Assembly (NCBI GenBank): GCA_964388945.1
Contig: CAYMCM010000006.1
Location: 1-56,306 of the forward strand
Source: Roseburia_D sp964388945
GTDB taxonomy: Bacteria > Bacillota > Clostridia > Lachnospirales > Lachnospiraceae
Reading direction: 5' to 3'
Length of the DNA: 56,306 bases
Made by a program: the position numbers and the translations under genes. Each line of letters begins with the position of its first letter. The stretch's first letter is position 1. Below, in pieces: positions 15,607-24,179 of this stretch. A model generated the notes under the pieces. That model worked only from the letters and a program-made list of their open reading frames with translations. It was not told the origin of the DNA and did no database searches.

Positions 15607-17196
15607 ATGGAAACATTAAGATTTGATGAATTAGAATTAAGTCCGCAGATTCTGCGCGGCATCAAAGATATGGGATTTGAGGAGGCATCTCCGATCCAGG
15701 CACAGGCAATCCCGGTCGTTTTAAGCGGACAGGATGTGATCGGTCAGGCACAGACCGGAAGCGGAAAGACGGCGGCATTTGGCATCCCGATGCTTGAAAA
15801 AGTAGATCCGGACAATAAAAAGACACAGGTCATTATCCTCTCTCCGACCAGAGAGCTTGCGATCCAGGTCGCAGATGAGATCCGTAAGCTGAGCAAATAT
15901 ATGCATGGGATCAAGATTCTTCCGGTATATGGCGGACAGGATATTACAAAACAGATCCGTTCTTTGAAGGGCGGTGCACAGATCATTATCGGTACACCGG
16001 GGCGTGTCATGGATCATCTGCGCAGAAAGACGATCCGCTGTGAACATGTGCATACGATCGTGCTTGATGAGGCGGATGAGATGTTAAACATGGGATTTCG
16101 CGAGGATATCGAGACAATCCTTTCCTACATCCCTGAGGAGCGTCAGACCGTTTTATTTTCAGCGACCATGCCGAAAGCAATTTTAGACATCACGAAAAAA
16201 TATCAGAAAGATGCAGTAACGATCAAGGTTGTAAAGAAAGAGCTCACTGTTCCGAGTATCGACCAGTATTATTATGATGTAAAGCGCAAGGATAAAGTGG
16301 ATGTGCTGACCAGACTGCTCGATTATTATGATCCGAAGCTTTCCATCGTATTCTGCAACACAAAGCGCATGGTGGATGAGCTGGCGGGTGAACTGCAGGG
16401 AAGAGGTTATTTTGCGGAAGGACTGCACGGCGATATGAAGCAGTCCCAGCGTGACCGTGTCATGAACAGTTTTCGAAATGGCAAGGCTGAGATACTGATC
16501 GCGACGGATGTGGCGGCGCGTGGTATTGATGTGGATGATGTTGAGGCAGTGTTCAACTTTGACATCCCGCAGGATGACGAGTATTATGTACACCGTATCG
16601 GACGTACCGGACGTGCGGGACGTACCGGACGCGCATTCACTTTTGTAAGAGGAAAAGAAGTTTACAAGTTAAAGGATATCCAGCGTTACTGTAAGACAAA
16701 GATCCTTGCACAGCCGATTCCGACGAGTGAGGATGTTGCGCAGATCAAGATGGAAAAGATCATGGATAAGATCGAACAGATCATTGATGAAGAAGATCTG
16801 ACAGATATGATCAACCTGATCGATGAGCAGGTCAATGAGTCTGATTACACATCTATGGATATTGCTGCAGCCTTTCTTAAAATGGCACTTGGCGAGGCGG
16901 ACAGCGAGCAGTCGGAAGACGGCAATTATGATTTCGGTGATACCGGAGCGGAAGACGGCATGGTACGTCTCTTTATCAATATCGGAAAGAAGCAGAAGGT
17001 AAAACCGGGTGATATCTTAGGAGCACTTGCCGGAGAGTCCGGAATGCCGGGTAAACTGGTAGGCGCGATTGATATGTATGACAAATATACATTCGTTGAA
17101 GTTCCGTGTGAATACGGAAAAGAAGTGCTTCAGGCAATGAAGAACGTAAAGATTAAAGGAAAATCGATCAGTATCGAGCCGGCAAACAGCAAATAA
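15607..17196 (+). CDS. DEAD-box ATP-dependent RNA helicase (DbpA/DeaD-type)
   Basis: A 529-residue helicase with a full motif set: AQTGSGKTAAFGIPML (I), PTRELAIQV (Ia), DEAD (II), SAT (III), ATDVAARGIDV (V) and HRIGRTGRAGRTGRAF (VI). A C-terminal DbpA-like RNA-binding domain follows (MVRLFINIGKKQKVKPGDILGAL to KGKSISIEP). Such enzymes act in ribosome assembly and mRNA turnover and are often induced by cold. The ATG has GAAAGAAAGG upstream. Its leader contains an intrinsic-terminator structure, which suggests control by premature termination. Confidence 0.94.
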   Translation: METLRFDELELSPQILRGIKDMGFEEASPIQAQAIPVVLSGQDVIGQAQTGSGKTAAFGIPMLEKVDPDNKKTQVIILSPTRELAIQVADEIRKLSKYMHGIKILPVYGGQDITKQIRSLKGGAQIIIGTPGRVMDHLRRKTIRCEHVHTIVLDEADEMLNMGFREDIETILSYIPEERQTVLFSATMPKAILDITKKYQKDAVTIKVVKKELTVPSIDQYYYDVKRKDKVDVLTRLLDYYDPKLSIVFCNTKRMVDELAGELQGRGYFAEGLHGDMKQSQRDRVMNSFRNGKAEILIATDVAARGIDVDDVEAVFNFDIPQDDEYYVHRIGRTGRAGRTGRAFTFVRGKEVYKLKDIQRYCKTKILAQPIPTSEDVAQIKMEKIMDKIEQIIDEEDLTDMINLIDEQVNESDYTSMDIAAAFLKMALGEADSEQSEDGNYDFGDTGAEDGMVRLFINIGKKQKVKPGDILGALAGESGMPGKLVGAIDMYDKYTFVEVPCEYGKEVLQAMKNVKIKGKSISIEPANSK

Positions 17197-17214
17197 GATA
17201 TGGGAGAATGAGTT

Positions 17215-18009
17215 ATGGGATTATTTGGAAAGAAGAAAAAAACAGAGATCAGACGATTTACATTTCTGGCGGAGCAGATTTTTTCAATCCGTCAGATTGG
17301 AATTGTGGCGGTCGGAAGAGTAAGCGGAAAAGTATGCGTGGGAGATTCGGTCTATCTGTATCATCCGGGCGTACCGTTTGCGGCAGCAAAGATAGATAAA
17401 ATCGAACTTGCACCGGGCAAAGCGGCAAAAGAAGCAGAAAATTGTCAGGCGGCGCTGTATTTTGAAAACATGAAGCCGGAAAATATAAGGAAATTTACGG
17501 TCATCAGCAATATTCGGGCAAATCAGGGATCTGATTTAAACGAAGCTGTGGAAAATCCGGAACTGCGCGGACTGCTTTGTGGTTATAAACAGTTCGGGAA
17601 CGATCCGGATTACAGAAGTCTGCTGAATTATTGTATAGCGCATGCACGGTTTTTAATGGCAGTATATGTAGATCGTGAGCCAACACAAAATGGGGACGGC
17701 ACTGCGACGTTTACTGCGGGTGCCACTATGTCCTTTCCACTGGTATCAAACACCGATGGTACTTCAGCGGTTCCGGTATTTACGGACTGGGAGACTTTGG
17801 GAAGATGGCAGAATGTATTTGATGAGGCGCATCCGCCCAAAACAGTAGTGCAGACCTTCGGCAGTGCAGCCGCGGTCAGTTTTAACGGAAATGATGGGAT
17901 TGTGGTCAATCCCTTTGATGAGACACCGCTTTTCTGCTCCAATGATTTCCTGAAAAAGATCATGGATTCGGAAGGATATAAGCAGGAATTTGGAACATCC
18001 AATGAATAG
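17215..18009 (+). CDS. SseB-domain protein with N-terminal translation-factor-like beta-barrel
   Basis: 264 residues. Residues 10-80 (FLAEQIFSIRQIGIVAVGRVSGKVCVGD...) look like the domain-II beta-barrel of translation GTPases, without any GTPase domain. From about residue 125 the protein resembles the SseB N-terminal domain (LMAVYVDREP, MSFPLVSNTDGTSAVPVFTDWETL). SseB is known from enhanced serine sensitivity and type VII/ESX-related contexts, but its biochemical role is unclear. It lies 18 bases after the helicase and ends at a strong terminator, so it is the last gene of that unit. Confidence 0.65.
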   Translation: MGLFGKKKKTEIRRFTFLAEQIFSIRQIGIVAVGRVSGKVCVGDSVYLYHPGVPFAAAKIDKIELAPGKAAKEAENCQAALYFENMKPENIRKFTVISNIRANQGSDLNEAVENPELRGLLCGYKQFGNDPDYRSLLNYCIAHARFLMAVYVDREPTQNGDGTATFTAGATMSFPLVSNTDGTSAVPVFTDWETLGRWQNVFDEAHPPKTVVQTFGSAAAVSFNGNDGIVVNPFDETPLFCSNDFLKKIMDSEGYKQEFGTSNE

Positions 18010-18029
18010 AAGAATAAAGAAAAGACAGT

Positions 18030-18060
18030 AAAAAGAGAGGACGTAATGTCCTCTCTTTTT
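18030..18060 (+). terminator. Rho-independent terminator after the SseB-domain gene
   Basis: A 13-bp perfect stem (18030-18042 with 18048-18060) with a 5-base loop; its right arm ends in T5. Confidence 0.85.
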
Positions 18061-18105
18061 GGGGAGTTTAGGATAAAATAAAAGGAAGGTATCCTTTTAA
18101 GGAGT

Positions 18106-18146
18106 TTGGCTTGTTTGTGTTTCTGTATATAATATAATACAGAAAC
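18106..18146 (+). promoter_or_regulatory. Promoter with overlapping palindromic operator candidate
   Basis: GTTTCTGTAT (18119-18128) and ATACAGAAAC (18137-18146) form a perfect 10+8+10 inverted repeat. The central AT run contains TATAAT at 18128-18133 (TTGGCT at 18106-18111, 16-bp spacer) and again at 18133-18138. A repressor bound here would block the promoter. A smaller hairpin lies at 18080-18098. The remainder up to 18365 is AT-rich leader without other recognisable features. Confidence 0.45.
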
Positions 18147-18365
18147 GAAGAAAAGTCAATATAATTTTGTGCAAAAAATATAAAAAATCAGAAAGAAAGA
18201 AAAAAACACTGTATAAAAATACTAAAGCATAGTAAAAAACTAGGCTGATTGTTTTACAATTTGGCAAATCAAGGAATTTCTGATACATGAATGCGGTGGA
18301 TTGTTGGCATGAATAAAAAGTTTTCGGAATAGGATAGAACATAGTATATGCAGGGAGGGGCTTGT

Positions 18366-19310
18366 ATGAAGCGATTTGTCACATATATTTATGCCTATGA
18401 GAATAACAGTAAGAACCAGAATGTCGGATTTGCGAAGGTGGATATCCGAGGAGACTATTGTCAGGTGGAGATCCATTTAAAGAGAACCGGATATACCAAT
18501 GTAAAGTGTCCGGTCTATCTTTTTGTCCGGGAGAAGGAGACGCTTCTTGGAGTGAATATCGGAGAGATCATACTGGTGAACGGCTCCGGTGATTTTGTGC
18601 GTCAGCTTACCTGTGATCAGGTGGGAGAGACGTCCTATTGCATGAACGATATGAAAGGGATTTTAATCTTTTTGAACGATACGGTTATGTTCGCGAGCCA
18701 GTGGGATGAGAAAGCTATCTACCGGGAAAACTTTAAGCGGTATGAGGAAGCGGAAAGTGTGCCGGAAGTGCAAACTGTGCCGAGACAGGAGGAACCGCAG
18801 CAGACTGAATCAGAACGTATACCGGAAGCGGAGCATTATGAAGCACCGGGTGAGAGCGCACAGCCGGAAAGTGTGCAGACGGAAAGTGTGAAGTCAGATG
18901 TGGAGATGGAGACAGAAGCGGTCAAAGAAATGCAGGGGGCAGAGAATCTCTGGCAGGTTTTGTGGGAAAAGCTGATGGGCATGTACGGCGTGGAAACAAT
19001 GTTTGAGAATATTCCGCAGATGTCCGGAATCCGTATGGAATTAAAGGACATAAAAGAACTCCCTAAGAAATACTGGTATCTGGGCAGTAACAGCTTTCTG
19101 CTGCATGGCTTTTTCAACTACCGCCATCTGCTCCTCGGCAGAATGGATGACGGACAGAAAGAAAAATGGTTTGTCGGCGTGCCGGGCGTGTACCAGAATC
19201 AGGAAAAAGTGCTTGCGGCGATCTTTGGGTTCCCGGAATTTCGGCAGGAAAAAGACACAGAGATCAAGACAGGGCAGTTTGGTTACTGGTATCGGTTTAT
19301 GGATGAATGA
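18366..19310 (+). CDS. Hypothetical protein with acidic linker between two conserved domains
   Basis: About 314 residues. The N-terminal 110 residues (FVTYIYAYENNSKNQNVGFAKVD...) form a predicted beta-rich domain; then comes a roughly 80-residue Glu/Pro/Gln/Ser-rich linker; then a C-terminal domain of about 110 residues with PKKYWYLGSNSFLLHGFFNYRHLLLGR and GVYQNQEKVLAAIFGFPEF. I know this architecture only as uncharacterised protein seen in Lachnospiraceae. There is no signal peptide or membrane segment, so it is cytoplasmic. The start at ATG 18366 has GGGAGGGG upstream; the in-frame ATG at 18348 has none. It overlaps the convergent acetyltransferase gene by 14 bases. Confidence 0.75.
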   Translation: MKRFVTYIYAYENNSKNQNVGFAKVDIRGDYCQVEIHLKRTGYTNVKCPVYLFVREKETLLGVNIGEIILVNGSGDFVRQLTCDQVGETSYCMNDMKGILIFLNDTVMFASQWDEKAIYRENFKRYEEAESVPEVQTVPRQEEPQQTESERIPEAEHYEAPGESAQPESVQTESVKSDVEMETEAVKEMQGAENLWQVLWEKLMGMYGVETMFENIPQMSGIRMELKDIKELPKKYWYLGSNSFLLHGFFNYRHLLLGRMDDGQKEKWFVGVPGVYQNQEKVLAAIFGFPEFRQEKDTEIKTGQFGYWYRFMDE

Positions 19311-19842
19311 GGCTGTAAAGATAATGGTCAGACCATTTTCCGTTTATGCGGGCATTCTGCCGGAGCAGACCTTCCCGCTTGAAATAAAGGGATTCCAAAA
19401 GACGGATGGAAGGGGTGTTTTCCGGCATGACGCATGCGGTGATCCGGTGCAGACCGAGATCTCCGAACATGATATCGATGCCCTCGATCAGTGCCTCTGT
19501 CGCATAGCCATGATGCCAGAAGCGTTCGTCAAATTTGTAGCCGACCTCGCAGGACTCATAGATTGAGCGTGTGATGTCACGGAAACAAACCGTTCCGATG
19601 ATGCGTTCGGGATCGTCCTTTAAAAACACATAAAAACGCACTGCAGAAAGCTGTACGGTTAGATTATATTCACATAAAAGAACAGATTTCTGGTATTTTG
19701 CGGTATAAAAATTGTCCGGGCGGCGGGCTTCATATTTTTCAAAAAGTTCTTTGTTATCCAGATAGAAACAGAGGACTTTTTTTGCTGCCTCCGGGCGCAG
19801 GACTTTTAAAATCAGACGGTCAGTCTCATAAATCAGGTTCAT
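19297..19842 (-). CDS. GNAT N-acetyltransferase (RimJ/RimL type)
   Basis: About 181 residues, beginning MNLIYETDRLILKVLRPE, typical of the RimJ/RimL branch. The acetyl-CoA-binding region reads FWHHGYATEALIEGIDIMF, and the end HRITACVMPENTPSIRLLESL is also typical. It should transfer acetyl from acetyl-CoA to a protein N-terminus or small amine; the substrate is unknown. I choose ATG 19842, with CGGAG about 10 bases upstream; the longer frame would need a TTG at 19878. It converges on the gene at 18366-19310 and is divergent from tadA. Confidence 0.85.
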   Translation of the reverse strand: MNLIYETDRLILKVLRPEAAKKVLCFYLDNKELFEKYEARRPDNFYTAKYQKSVLLCEYNLTVQLSAVRFYVFLKDDPERIIGTVCFRDITRSIYESCEVGYKFDERFWHHGYATEALIEGIDIMFGDLGLHRITACVMPENTPSIRLLESLYFKREGLLRQNARINGKWSDHYLYSLIHP

Positions 19843-19944
19843 GGTTTGGTCTACTCCGTAAATTTTGCTATATTTCAATTCTATGTTATTATTATAGCAG
19901 ATATTGACCGATGCGAAATAAAAATCTGTACGGGAAGGAAGGAC

Positions 19945-20439
19945 ATGCTGGTGGGAGAACAGGAAAAATTTATGCGTGAGGCATTAAAACAGGCGAAAAA
20001 AGCATATCAGATCGGAGAGGTACCGATTGGCTGTGTGATCGTGCAGGATGGAAAAGTCATTGCCCGTGGTTATAACCGAAGAAATACGGATAAAGTTACA
20101 CTGGCGCACGCCGAGATCGCGGCGATCAAAAAGGCGAGCAAAAAGACCGGAGACTGGAGACTGGAGGACTGTACGATGTATGTGACCTTAGAGCCGTGTC
20201 AGATGTGCGCAGGGGCGATCGTGCAGTCACGCATGAAAAAGGTGGTGATCGGATGTATGAATCCGAAAGCGGGCTGTGCCGGATCGGTGTTAAATCTGCT
20301 TCAGATGCAGGAGTTTAATCATCAGGTGGAGATGGAACGCGGCGTATTAGAGGAAGAGTGCTCGGAAATTTTAAGCCGTTTTTTTAAGGAACTGCGCGTG
20401 CGCAATAAAAAAGCGAAGCAGGAATTGACAACCCCATAA
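19945..20439 (+). CDS. tadA: tRNA-specific adenosine deaminase
   Basis: About 164 residues of the cytidine-deaminase fold. The zinc site is HAEIAAIKKA (His and catalytic Glu) plus PCQMCAGAIVQ (two Cys), followed by GAxxPKAGCAGS-like GCMNPKAGCAGSVLNLL. TadA converts A34 to inosine in tRNA-Arg(ACG). The start at 19945 has GGAAGGAAGG just upstream. The last codons contain the -35 element of the SRP RNA promoter. The tadA-SRP RNA neighbourhood is conserved in Firmicutes. Confidence 0.93.
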   Translation: MLVGEQEKFMREALKQAKKAYQIGEVPIGCVIVQDGKVIARGYNRRNTDKVTLAHAEIAAIKKASKKTGDWRLEDCTMYVTLEPCQMCAGAIVQSRMKKVVIGCMNPKAGCAGSVLNLLQMQEFNHQVEMERGVLEEECSEILSRFFKELRVRNKKAKQELTTP

Positions 20440-20453
20440 AAAACCGTTATACT
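20425..20453 (+). promoter_or_regulatory. Sigma-A promoter for the SRP RNA
   Basis: A perfect TTGACA (20425-20430), a 17-bp spacer and TATACT (20448-20453), placed 7-8 bases before the RNA 5' end. The -35 box lies inside the end of tadA. Confidence 0.85.
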
Positions 20454-20459
20454 AAAAGA

Positions 20460-20726
20460 ACTCGGGCAGCCGGGGTGGCAGCGGTACCCTGTACCAGCAA
20501 TCCGCTAGAGCTGGGGTGATATCCCGCCGCGGGTTTTTGGGCTGTGAAGCTGCCCTTCGCAAGTGGCGTTGAAGTCTGGGTCTTACGCAATAGGAACTTA
20601 CGAACCGTGTCAGGTTGGGAACAAAGCAGCACTAAGTAAGAACTCTTATGTGCCGTAAGGTCGCCTGGGCCGAGCTAACTACGGAGGTAACGTTTGTGGT
20701 TCGGATTCAAAGCGGGATGCCCGATT
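20460..20726 (+). ncRNA. ffs: Large signal recognition particle RNA (Gram-positive type)
   Basis: About 265 nt. The 5' end TCGGGCA (20462-20468) pairs with the 3' TGCCCGA (20718-20724) to close the molecule. The Alu-domain segment GGCAGCGGTACCCTGTACC is followed by AATCCGCTAGAGCTGGGGTG. The SRP54-binding helix 8 shows GTGTCAGGT, a GGAA-type tetraloop and AAAGCAGCA. The later GCCTGGGCCGAGCTAACTAC is also diagnostic. It guides co-translational targeting with Ffh. It has its own promoter and terminator. Confidence 0.96.
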
Positions 20727-20740
20727 AAAAATGAGTACAG

Positions 20741-20785
20741 AAGTATAAGACATTGATGGTATATGCAAAGTCTTATACTTTTTTT
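20741..20785 (+). terminator. Rho-independent terminator of the SRP RNA
   Basis: An 11-bp stem AAGTATAAGAC/GTCTTATACTT (20741-20751 with 20770-20780) followed by a T7 run. Confidence 0.9.
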
Positions 20786-20813
20786 GTAATGGCGATGAGG
20801 AAAGGAAGCAGAT

Positions 20814-21662
20814 ATGATACAGGACATTTTCCCGCATGTTTATCACAATGAATTTACCCCGCATGAGCCGGGAGAAAAGGATGTCGTGCTGGTGTTTGAC
20901 GGCAGTGAGGTGCTGCTTAATGAACCGGATCAAAGAATGCTCACGTTTGCGGAGATGAAAGAGCGTGTGGATGACCCGGATGCGGAATATCGTTATCTCT
21001 TTCAGATTGACGATATTGGATTTTTTTATCTGCGGAATACGGATGTAACAAAAATAACGGGACTTAGCCGTTATCCGAAAAATATTTTCCGCACTTATGC
21101 GCCGCGTCACCTTGCATTCGCAGGCATCACAGCGTTTAATCTCTACCAGTGGCGGGAAAGTCATCGGTTTTGCGGAAAATGCGGAGAAAAGCTGGAGCCG
21201 GATGAAAAAGAACGTGCCATGCGCTGCCCGGCTTGCGGAGAGATTACGTATCCGGTCATTTCTCCGGCGGTCATTATCGGTCTGGTGGATACGAAAAGAG
21301 AACGCATCCTGTTTACCAAATATGCAGACAGGGATTACAAAAAATATGCATTGATCGCAGGATTTGCAGAGATCGGAGAGACATTAGAGCAGACCGTGGC
21401 AAGAGAGGTAAAAGAAGAAGTCGGGCTTTCGGTAAAAAATATCCGTTATTACAAAAATCAGCCGTGGGCGTTTACGGGAACACTGTTAGTCGGTTTTTTT
21501 GCGGAACTGGACGGAGCGGATGATATTACCTTAGAGGAAGACGAGCTTGGGGAGGCAACCTGGTTTACCAGAGAAAATATGCCGCCGACGGACAATGATA
21601 TTTCATTGACAGCAGAAATGATGGAGGTATTCCGGCGGGGCGAGGAAAATCTGATGCGTTGA
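20814..21662 (+). CDS. nudC: NADH pyrophosphatase / NAD-capped RNA hydrolase NudC
   Basis: A 282-residue protein. The zinc ribbon FCGKCGEKL...RCPACGEITYP is at about residues 120-145, then the Nudix domain with GFAEIGETLEQTVAREVKEEVGL. The NudC-specific NQPWAF replaces the usual SQPWPFP, the expected position for the NAD-specificity motif. NudC hydrolyses NAD(H) and removes NAD caps from RNA. GAGGAAAGGAAG precedes the ATG. In many Firmicutes dnaX follows the SRP RNA; here nudC does. Confidence 0.92.
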   Translation: MIQDIFPHVYHNEFTPHEPGEKDVVLVFDGSEVLLNEPDQRMLTFAEMKERVDDPDAEYRYLFQIDDIGFFYLRNTDVTKITGLSRYPKNIFRTYAPRHLAFAGITAFNLYQWRESHRFCGKCGEKLEPDEKERAMRCPACGEITYPVISPAVIIGLVDTKRERILFTKYADRDYKKYALIAGFAEIGETLEQTVAREVKEEVGLSVKNIRYYKNQPWAFTGTLLVGFFAELDGADDITLEEDELGEATWFTRENMPPTDNDISLTAEMMEVFRRGEENLMR

Positions 21663-21684
21663 AATTTGATTAAAAGAAAGCCGG

Positions 21685-21727
21685 GAGATGTTTGGGCAGC
21701 TAACTGCTCCTTACATCTCTCTTTTTT
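21685..21727 (+). terminator. Terminator after nudC
   Basis: GAGATGT (21685-21691) pairs with ACATCTC (21713-21719) around an inner GGCAG-CTAA-CTGCT hairpin, followed by T6. It overlaps the 3' end of the convergent permease gene. Confidence 0.7.
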
Positions 21728-22455
21728 AACAGGAGAACGGCGGCACAAAGGAATCCTGTGAGGAATACGGCTGTGGAGAAAAGAAACAGAGGATAATGTC
21801 CGTGTATACTGTCAGCCGCGGAGTTTGTGTTCATTGCGAGCATCATGAGTGCGTAAGGCCAGTAGTAGCCTACGCCTTTTGCAACCAGACCAAGGCTTGC
21901 AATGCTAAAAAGCAAAGAAAGGATGATCGGAACGGAAAAGCTTTTGATTACCATAGAAAGCAGCAGTGAGAGTGCAATGATGCTAAGGCTTCCGATACAG
22001 CCGCGCAGAAGCCAGAAAATACAGGGGAGCGGCATCATACCGGGCAGACCGATCAGCTTTCCGCTGAGAAAGAACAGGATGCCGATCCAGATCTGGGTAA
22101 AGACAGTCATCTGAAACAAAAGGACAAATTTTGCGAGGATGAGATCTTTTAGCGGAACCGGAGCGGTCATGATAAAGTTCCAGTTGTGGTTTAAATGTTC
22201 CATGCGCCACAGGTAGGCAGCGTAAGAGGCGATCAGAGGAGCGTAGAAGAAGTCAGCGTAAAACAGCGTATGCTGTGTCCACAGGCTGTACCAGCCATCT
22301 TTTAGAACATTAAGATTGCCGACATAATTGAAGGTTCCCATGATGGCAGGAAAAATAGGTACGATCAGAAACAGGAGCCAGATGGCAGAGGATTTTAACT
22401 TTGTACGTTCAGCTTTGATACAGGCGTTTAACATATCAGATATCCTTCCTTTCAA
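21700..22455 (-). CDS. ABC-2-type permease, lantibiotic-immunity (LanG/MutG-like) subunit
   Basis: A 251-residue polytopic membrane protein with about six hydrophobic segments (WLLFLIVPIFPAIMGTF, FYAPLIASYAAYLW, VFTQIWIGILFFLSG, IIALSLLLSMVIKSF and others). The MEHLNHNWNFIMTAPVPLKDLILAKF segment fits the immunity-type permeases of the LanFEG/CprABC class. It is the third gene of a minus-strand operon, overlapping the upstream permease gene by 20 bases. Its role is presumably removal of cationic antimicrobial peptides from the membrane, with the ATPase and the sister permease. Confidence 0.82.
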   Translation of the reverse strand: MKGRISDMLNACIKAERTKLKSSAIWLLFLIVPIFPAIMGTFNYVGNLNVLKDGWYSLWTQHTLFYADFFYAPLIASYAAYLWRMEHLNHNWNFIMTAPVPLKDLILAKFVLLFQMTVFTQIWIGILFFLSGKLIGLPGMMPLPCIFWLLRGCIGSLSIIALSLLLSMVIKSFSVPIILSLLFSIASLGLVAKGVGYYWPYALMMLAMNTNSAADSIHGHYPLFLFSTAVFLTGFLCAAVLLLKKRDVRSS

Positions 22456-23197
22456 ATAGAATAGTTCCGATCATGCCAGCAAGCGCAAGCAGAATCAGGA
22501 TGACGAGCAGATGGGCAAGTGAGAGCGGTGATTCACAATAGGAAACCGTTCGGATAACATCATCCCAGTTTATACGAATGGTAGCAAGCTGGCAGAAATA
22601 AGACCAGATGACAAATTGTGAAAATTTTGCCGGGAAAAACAGGGAAAACAGCCCAAAAAAGGAGCCGATCAGTCCGATTGCAAGCGGCACGATCTGATTT
22701 TCAAAGAAAAGCGAAAGAATTTCCTGTAAAAGGTACAAAACTGTGCCAGTCAGAAAAGTCGTAATAAAAAAGCAGATCAGGTGCGTGGTTGGAACTGTCT
22801 GGGTAAAGGCAAATATTTTTCCAAAGATAAGGATCAACAGACATTCCAAGCAGGAGATTAGTGCCGTAAACAATGCGCCGATTAAGGATTTGCTCAAAAA
22901 AATATCTTTTCGTTTTTCCAGTGTGCAGAGCAACTTTAGGGTATTCCCTTTGTGTTCAGTGTCCCAGATACGGCTGGCAAGTACCGAGAGAAACAAGGGC
23001 AGGACGACCGTGTTGAGTGTAGGAAGGCTGTAAAGCATGGAAAAGTAGCCGCTTGCGCGGAGGGTATCATCTATATTCCGAAAATTCACGGTTGACCATA
23101 GCCATAGGAAGCCGAACAGACAGATCATGAGCAGTGGAAAATAGCGCCGTTTCATTTTTTTGATTTCGGTAAGAAAAGTAACGGTCATGATAAGCAC
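22436..23197 (-). CDS. ABC-2-type permease, lantibiotic-immunity (LanE/MutE-like) subunit
   Basis: A 253-residue membrane protein with about six hydrophobic segments (FPLLMICLFGFLWLW, LNTVVLPLFLSVLAS, LFTALISCLECLLILIFGKIF, LAIGLIGSFFGLFSLFF, LAHLLVILILLALAGMIG). RIWDTEHKGNTLKLLCTLEKRKDIFLSK matches the family pattern in which the permease is preceded by EHKxxTxK. It overlaps the ATPase gene by 13 bases and the next permease by 20, so the three are translationally coupled. Confidence 0.82.
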   Translation of the reverse strand: MLIMTVTFLTEIKKMKRRYFPLLMICLFGFLWLWSTVNFRNIDDTLRASGYFSMLYSLPTLNTVVLPLFLSVLASRIWDTEHKGNTLKLLCTLEKRKDIFLSKSLIGALFTALISCLECLLILIFGKIFAFTQTVPTTHLICFFITTFLTGTVLYLLQEILSLFFENQIVPLAIGLIGSFFGLFSLFFPAKFSQFVIWSYFCQLATIRINWDDVIRTVSYCESPLSLAHLLVILILLALAGMIGTILFERKDI

Positions 23198-24123
23198 ACA
23201 CTCCTTCCGGTCAGATCTAAGAAAATATCTTCCAGACTTTTTTTCGATTCTTCAATGCGGAAGACCTCAATCTGTTCTGCAAACAGCAGATGCAGAATAC
23301 CAGAAAGTTCTCTGTCGGAAAGCATCGGTAAAGACAGTGCAGTGTCAGGAAGCGCAGATTCAGAAGTAGAAAGAGATACTGGAATCTGCTTTTCTTTTAA
23401 CAGCGCAGCGGCACGTTTCGAATCGGAAGTGCGCAGACGCAGATTTTCCTTGTTGTGTGCATGCAATACATGAAGTGAGTTTTCAAACAGCAGTTCTCCA
23501 TGATCAATAATACCGATCTCGGTTGCCATCTGATCGATCTCAGACAGGAGATGGCTGGAGACAAGTACGGTCATGCCGTATTGTTTCGGAAGGCGGCAGA
23601 TTAGTTCACGGATCTCCTGTATTCCTGCGGGATCAAGACCGTTGGTCGGCTCATCAAGCAGGATGAGTTTTGGATTGCCGAGCAGGGCACATGCGATACC
23701 GAGACGCTGTTTCATGCCGAGAGAATAATGCTTCACCTTTTTACTTCCGGCGTCATTTAAGTGTACGAGCGAAAGAATATGGGAAATCTCTTTTTTGCTT
23801 ACGCCTTTTAAATCTGCGGTAATTTCAAGATTTTCCCGTCCACTGAGATGTCCATAATAGGCAGGAGATTCGATCAGGGAACCAATCTGGGATAAAACGG
23901 TGAGTCGGTTTTTGTCATTCATGGTCTTTCCGAGCATGCGAACTGCGCCATCGGTCGGTTTGACAAGTCCGAGCATCATTTTCATGGTCGTGCTTTTTCC
24001 AGCACCGTTTGGGCCTAAAAAGCCATAAACACAGCCGGATGGAATGTTTAAATTTAAATGGGCAACACGCAGCTCACCTTTATATTCCTTGCATAGATTA
24101 TTTGTTTGGATTGCATAATTCAT
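23185..24123 (-). CDS. ABC transporter ATP-binding protein, lantibiotic-protection type (LanF/BcrA-like)
   Basis: A 312-residue ATPase. Walker A is GPNGAGKSTTMKMM, the Q-loop region follows, the signature is LGMKQRLGIACALLGNP (a degenerate LSGGQ, as usual in this subfamily), Walker B is LILLDEPTNGLDPAG, and the switch His is in VSSHLLSE. The final about 100 residues match the extension seen in lantibiotic-protection ATPases. It is the first gene of the operon. Upstream at 24180-24219 are three phased direct repeats suited to an OmpR-type regulator, and the two-component genes lie just beyond in the opposite direction. Confidence 0.9.
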   Translation of the reverse strand: MNYAIQTNNLCKEYKGELRVAHLNLNIPSGCVYGFLGPNGAGKSTTMKMMLGLVKPTDGAVRMLGKTMNDKNRLTVLSQIGSLIESPAYYGHLSGRENLEITADLKGVSKKEISHILSLVHLNDAGSKKVKHYSLGMKQRLGIACALLGNPKLILLDEPTNGLDPAGIQEIRELICRLPKQYGMTVLVSSHLLSEIDQMATEIGIIDHGELLFENSLHVLHAHNKENLRLRTSDSKRAAALLKEKQIPVSLSTSESALPDTALSLPMLSDRELSGILHLLFAEQIEVFRIEESKKSLEDIFLDLTGRSVCLS

Positions 24124-24179
24124 GATAATATCTCTCTTTCTTAATTTCTATCTGACGATAAGATAAGAATAAAAGAGAG

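Noticed and set aside
18097..18342. 81-residue minus-strand frame in the AT-rich leader before 18366
   Set aside because: No ribosome site, Phe/Leu-rich low-complexity translation of AT-rich DNA, and it overlaps the palindromic promoter region.
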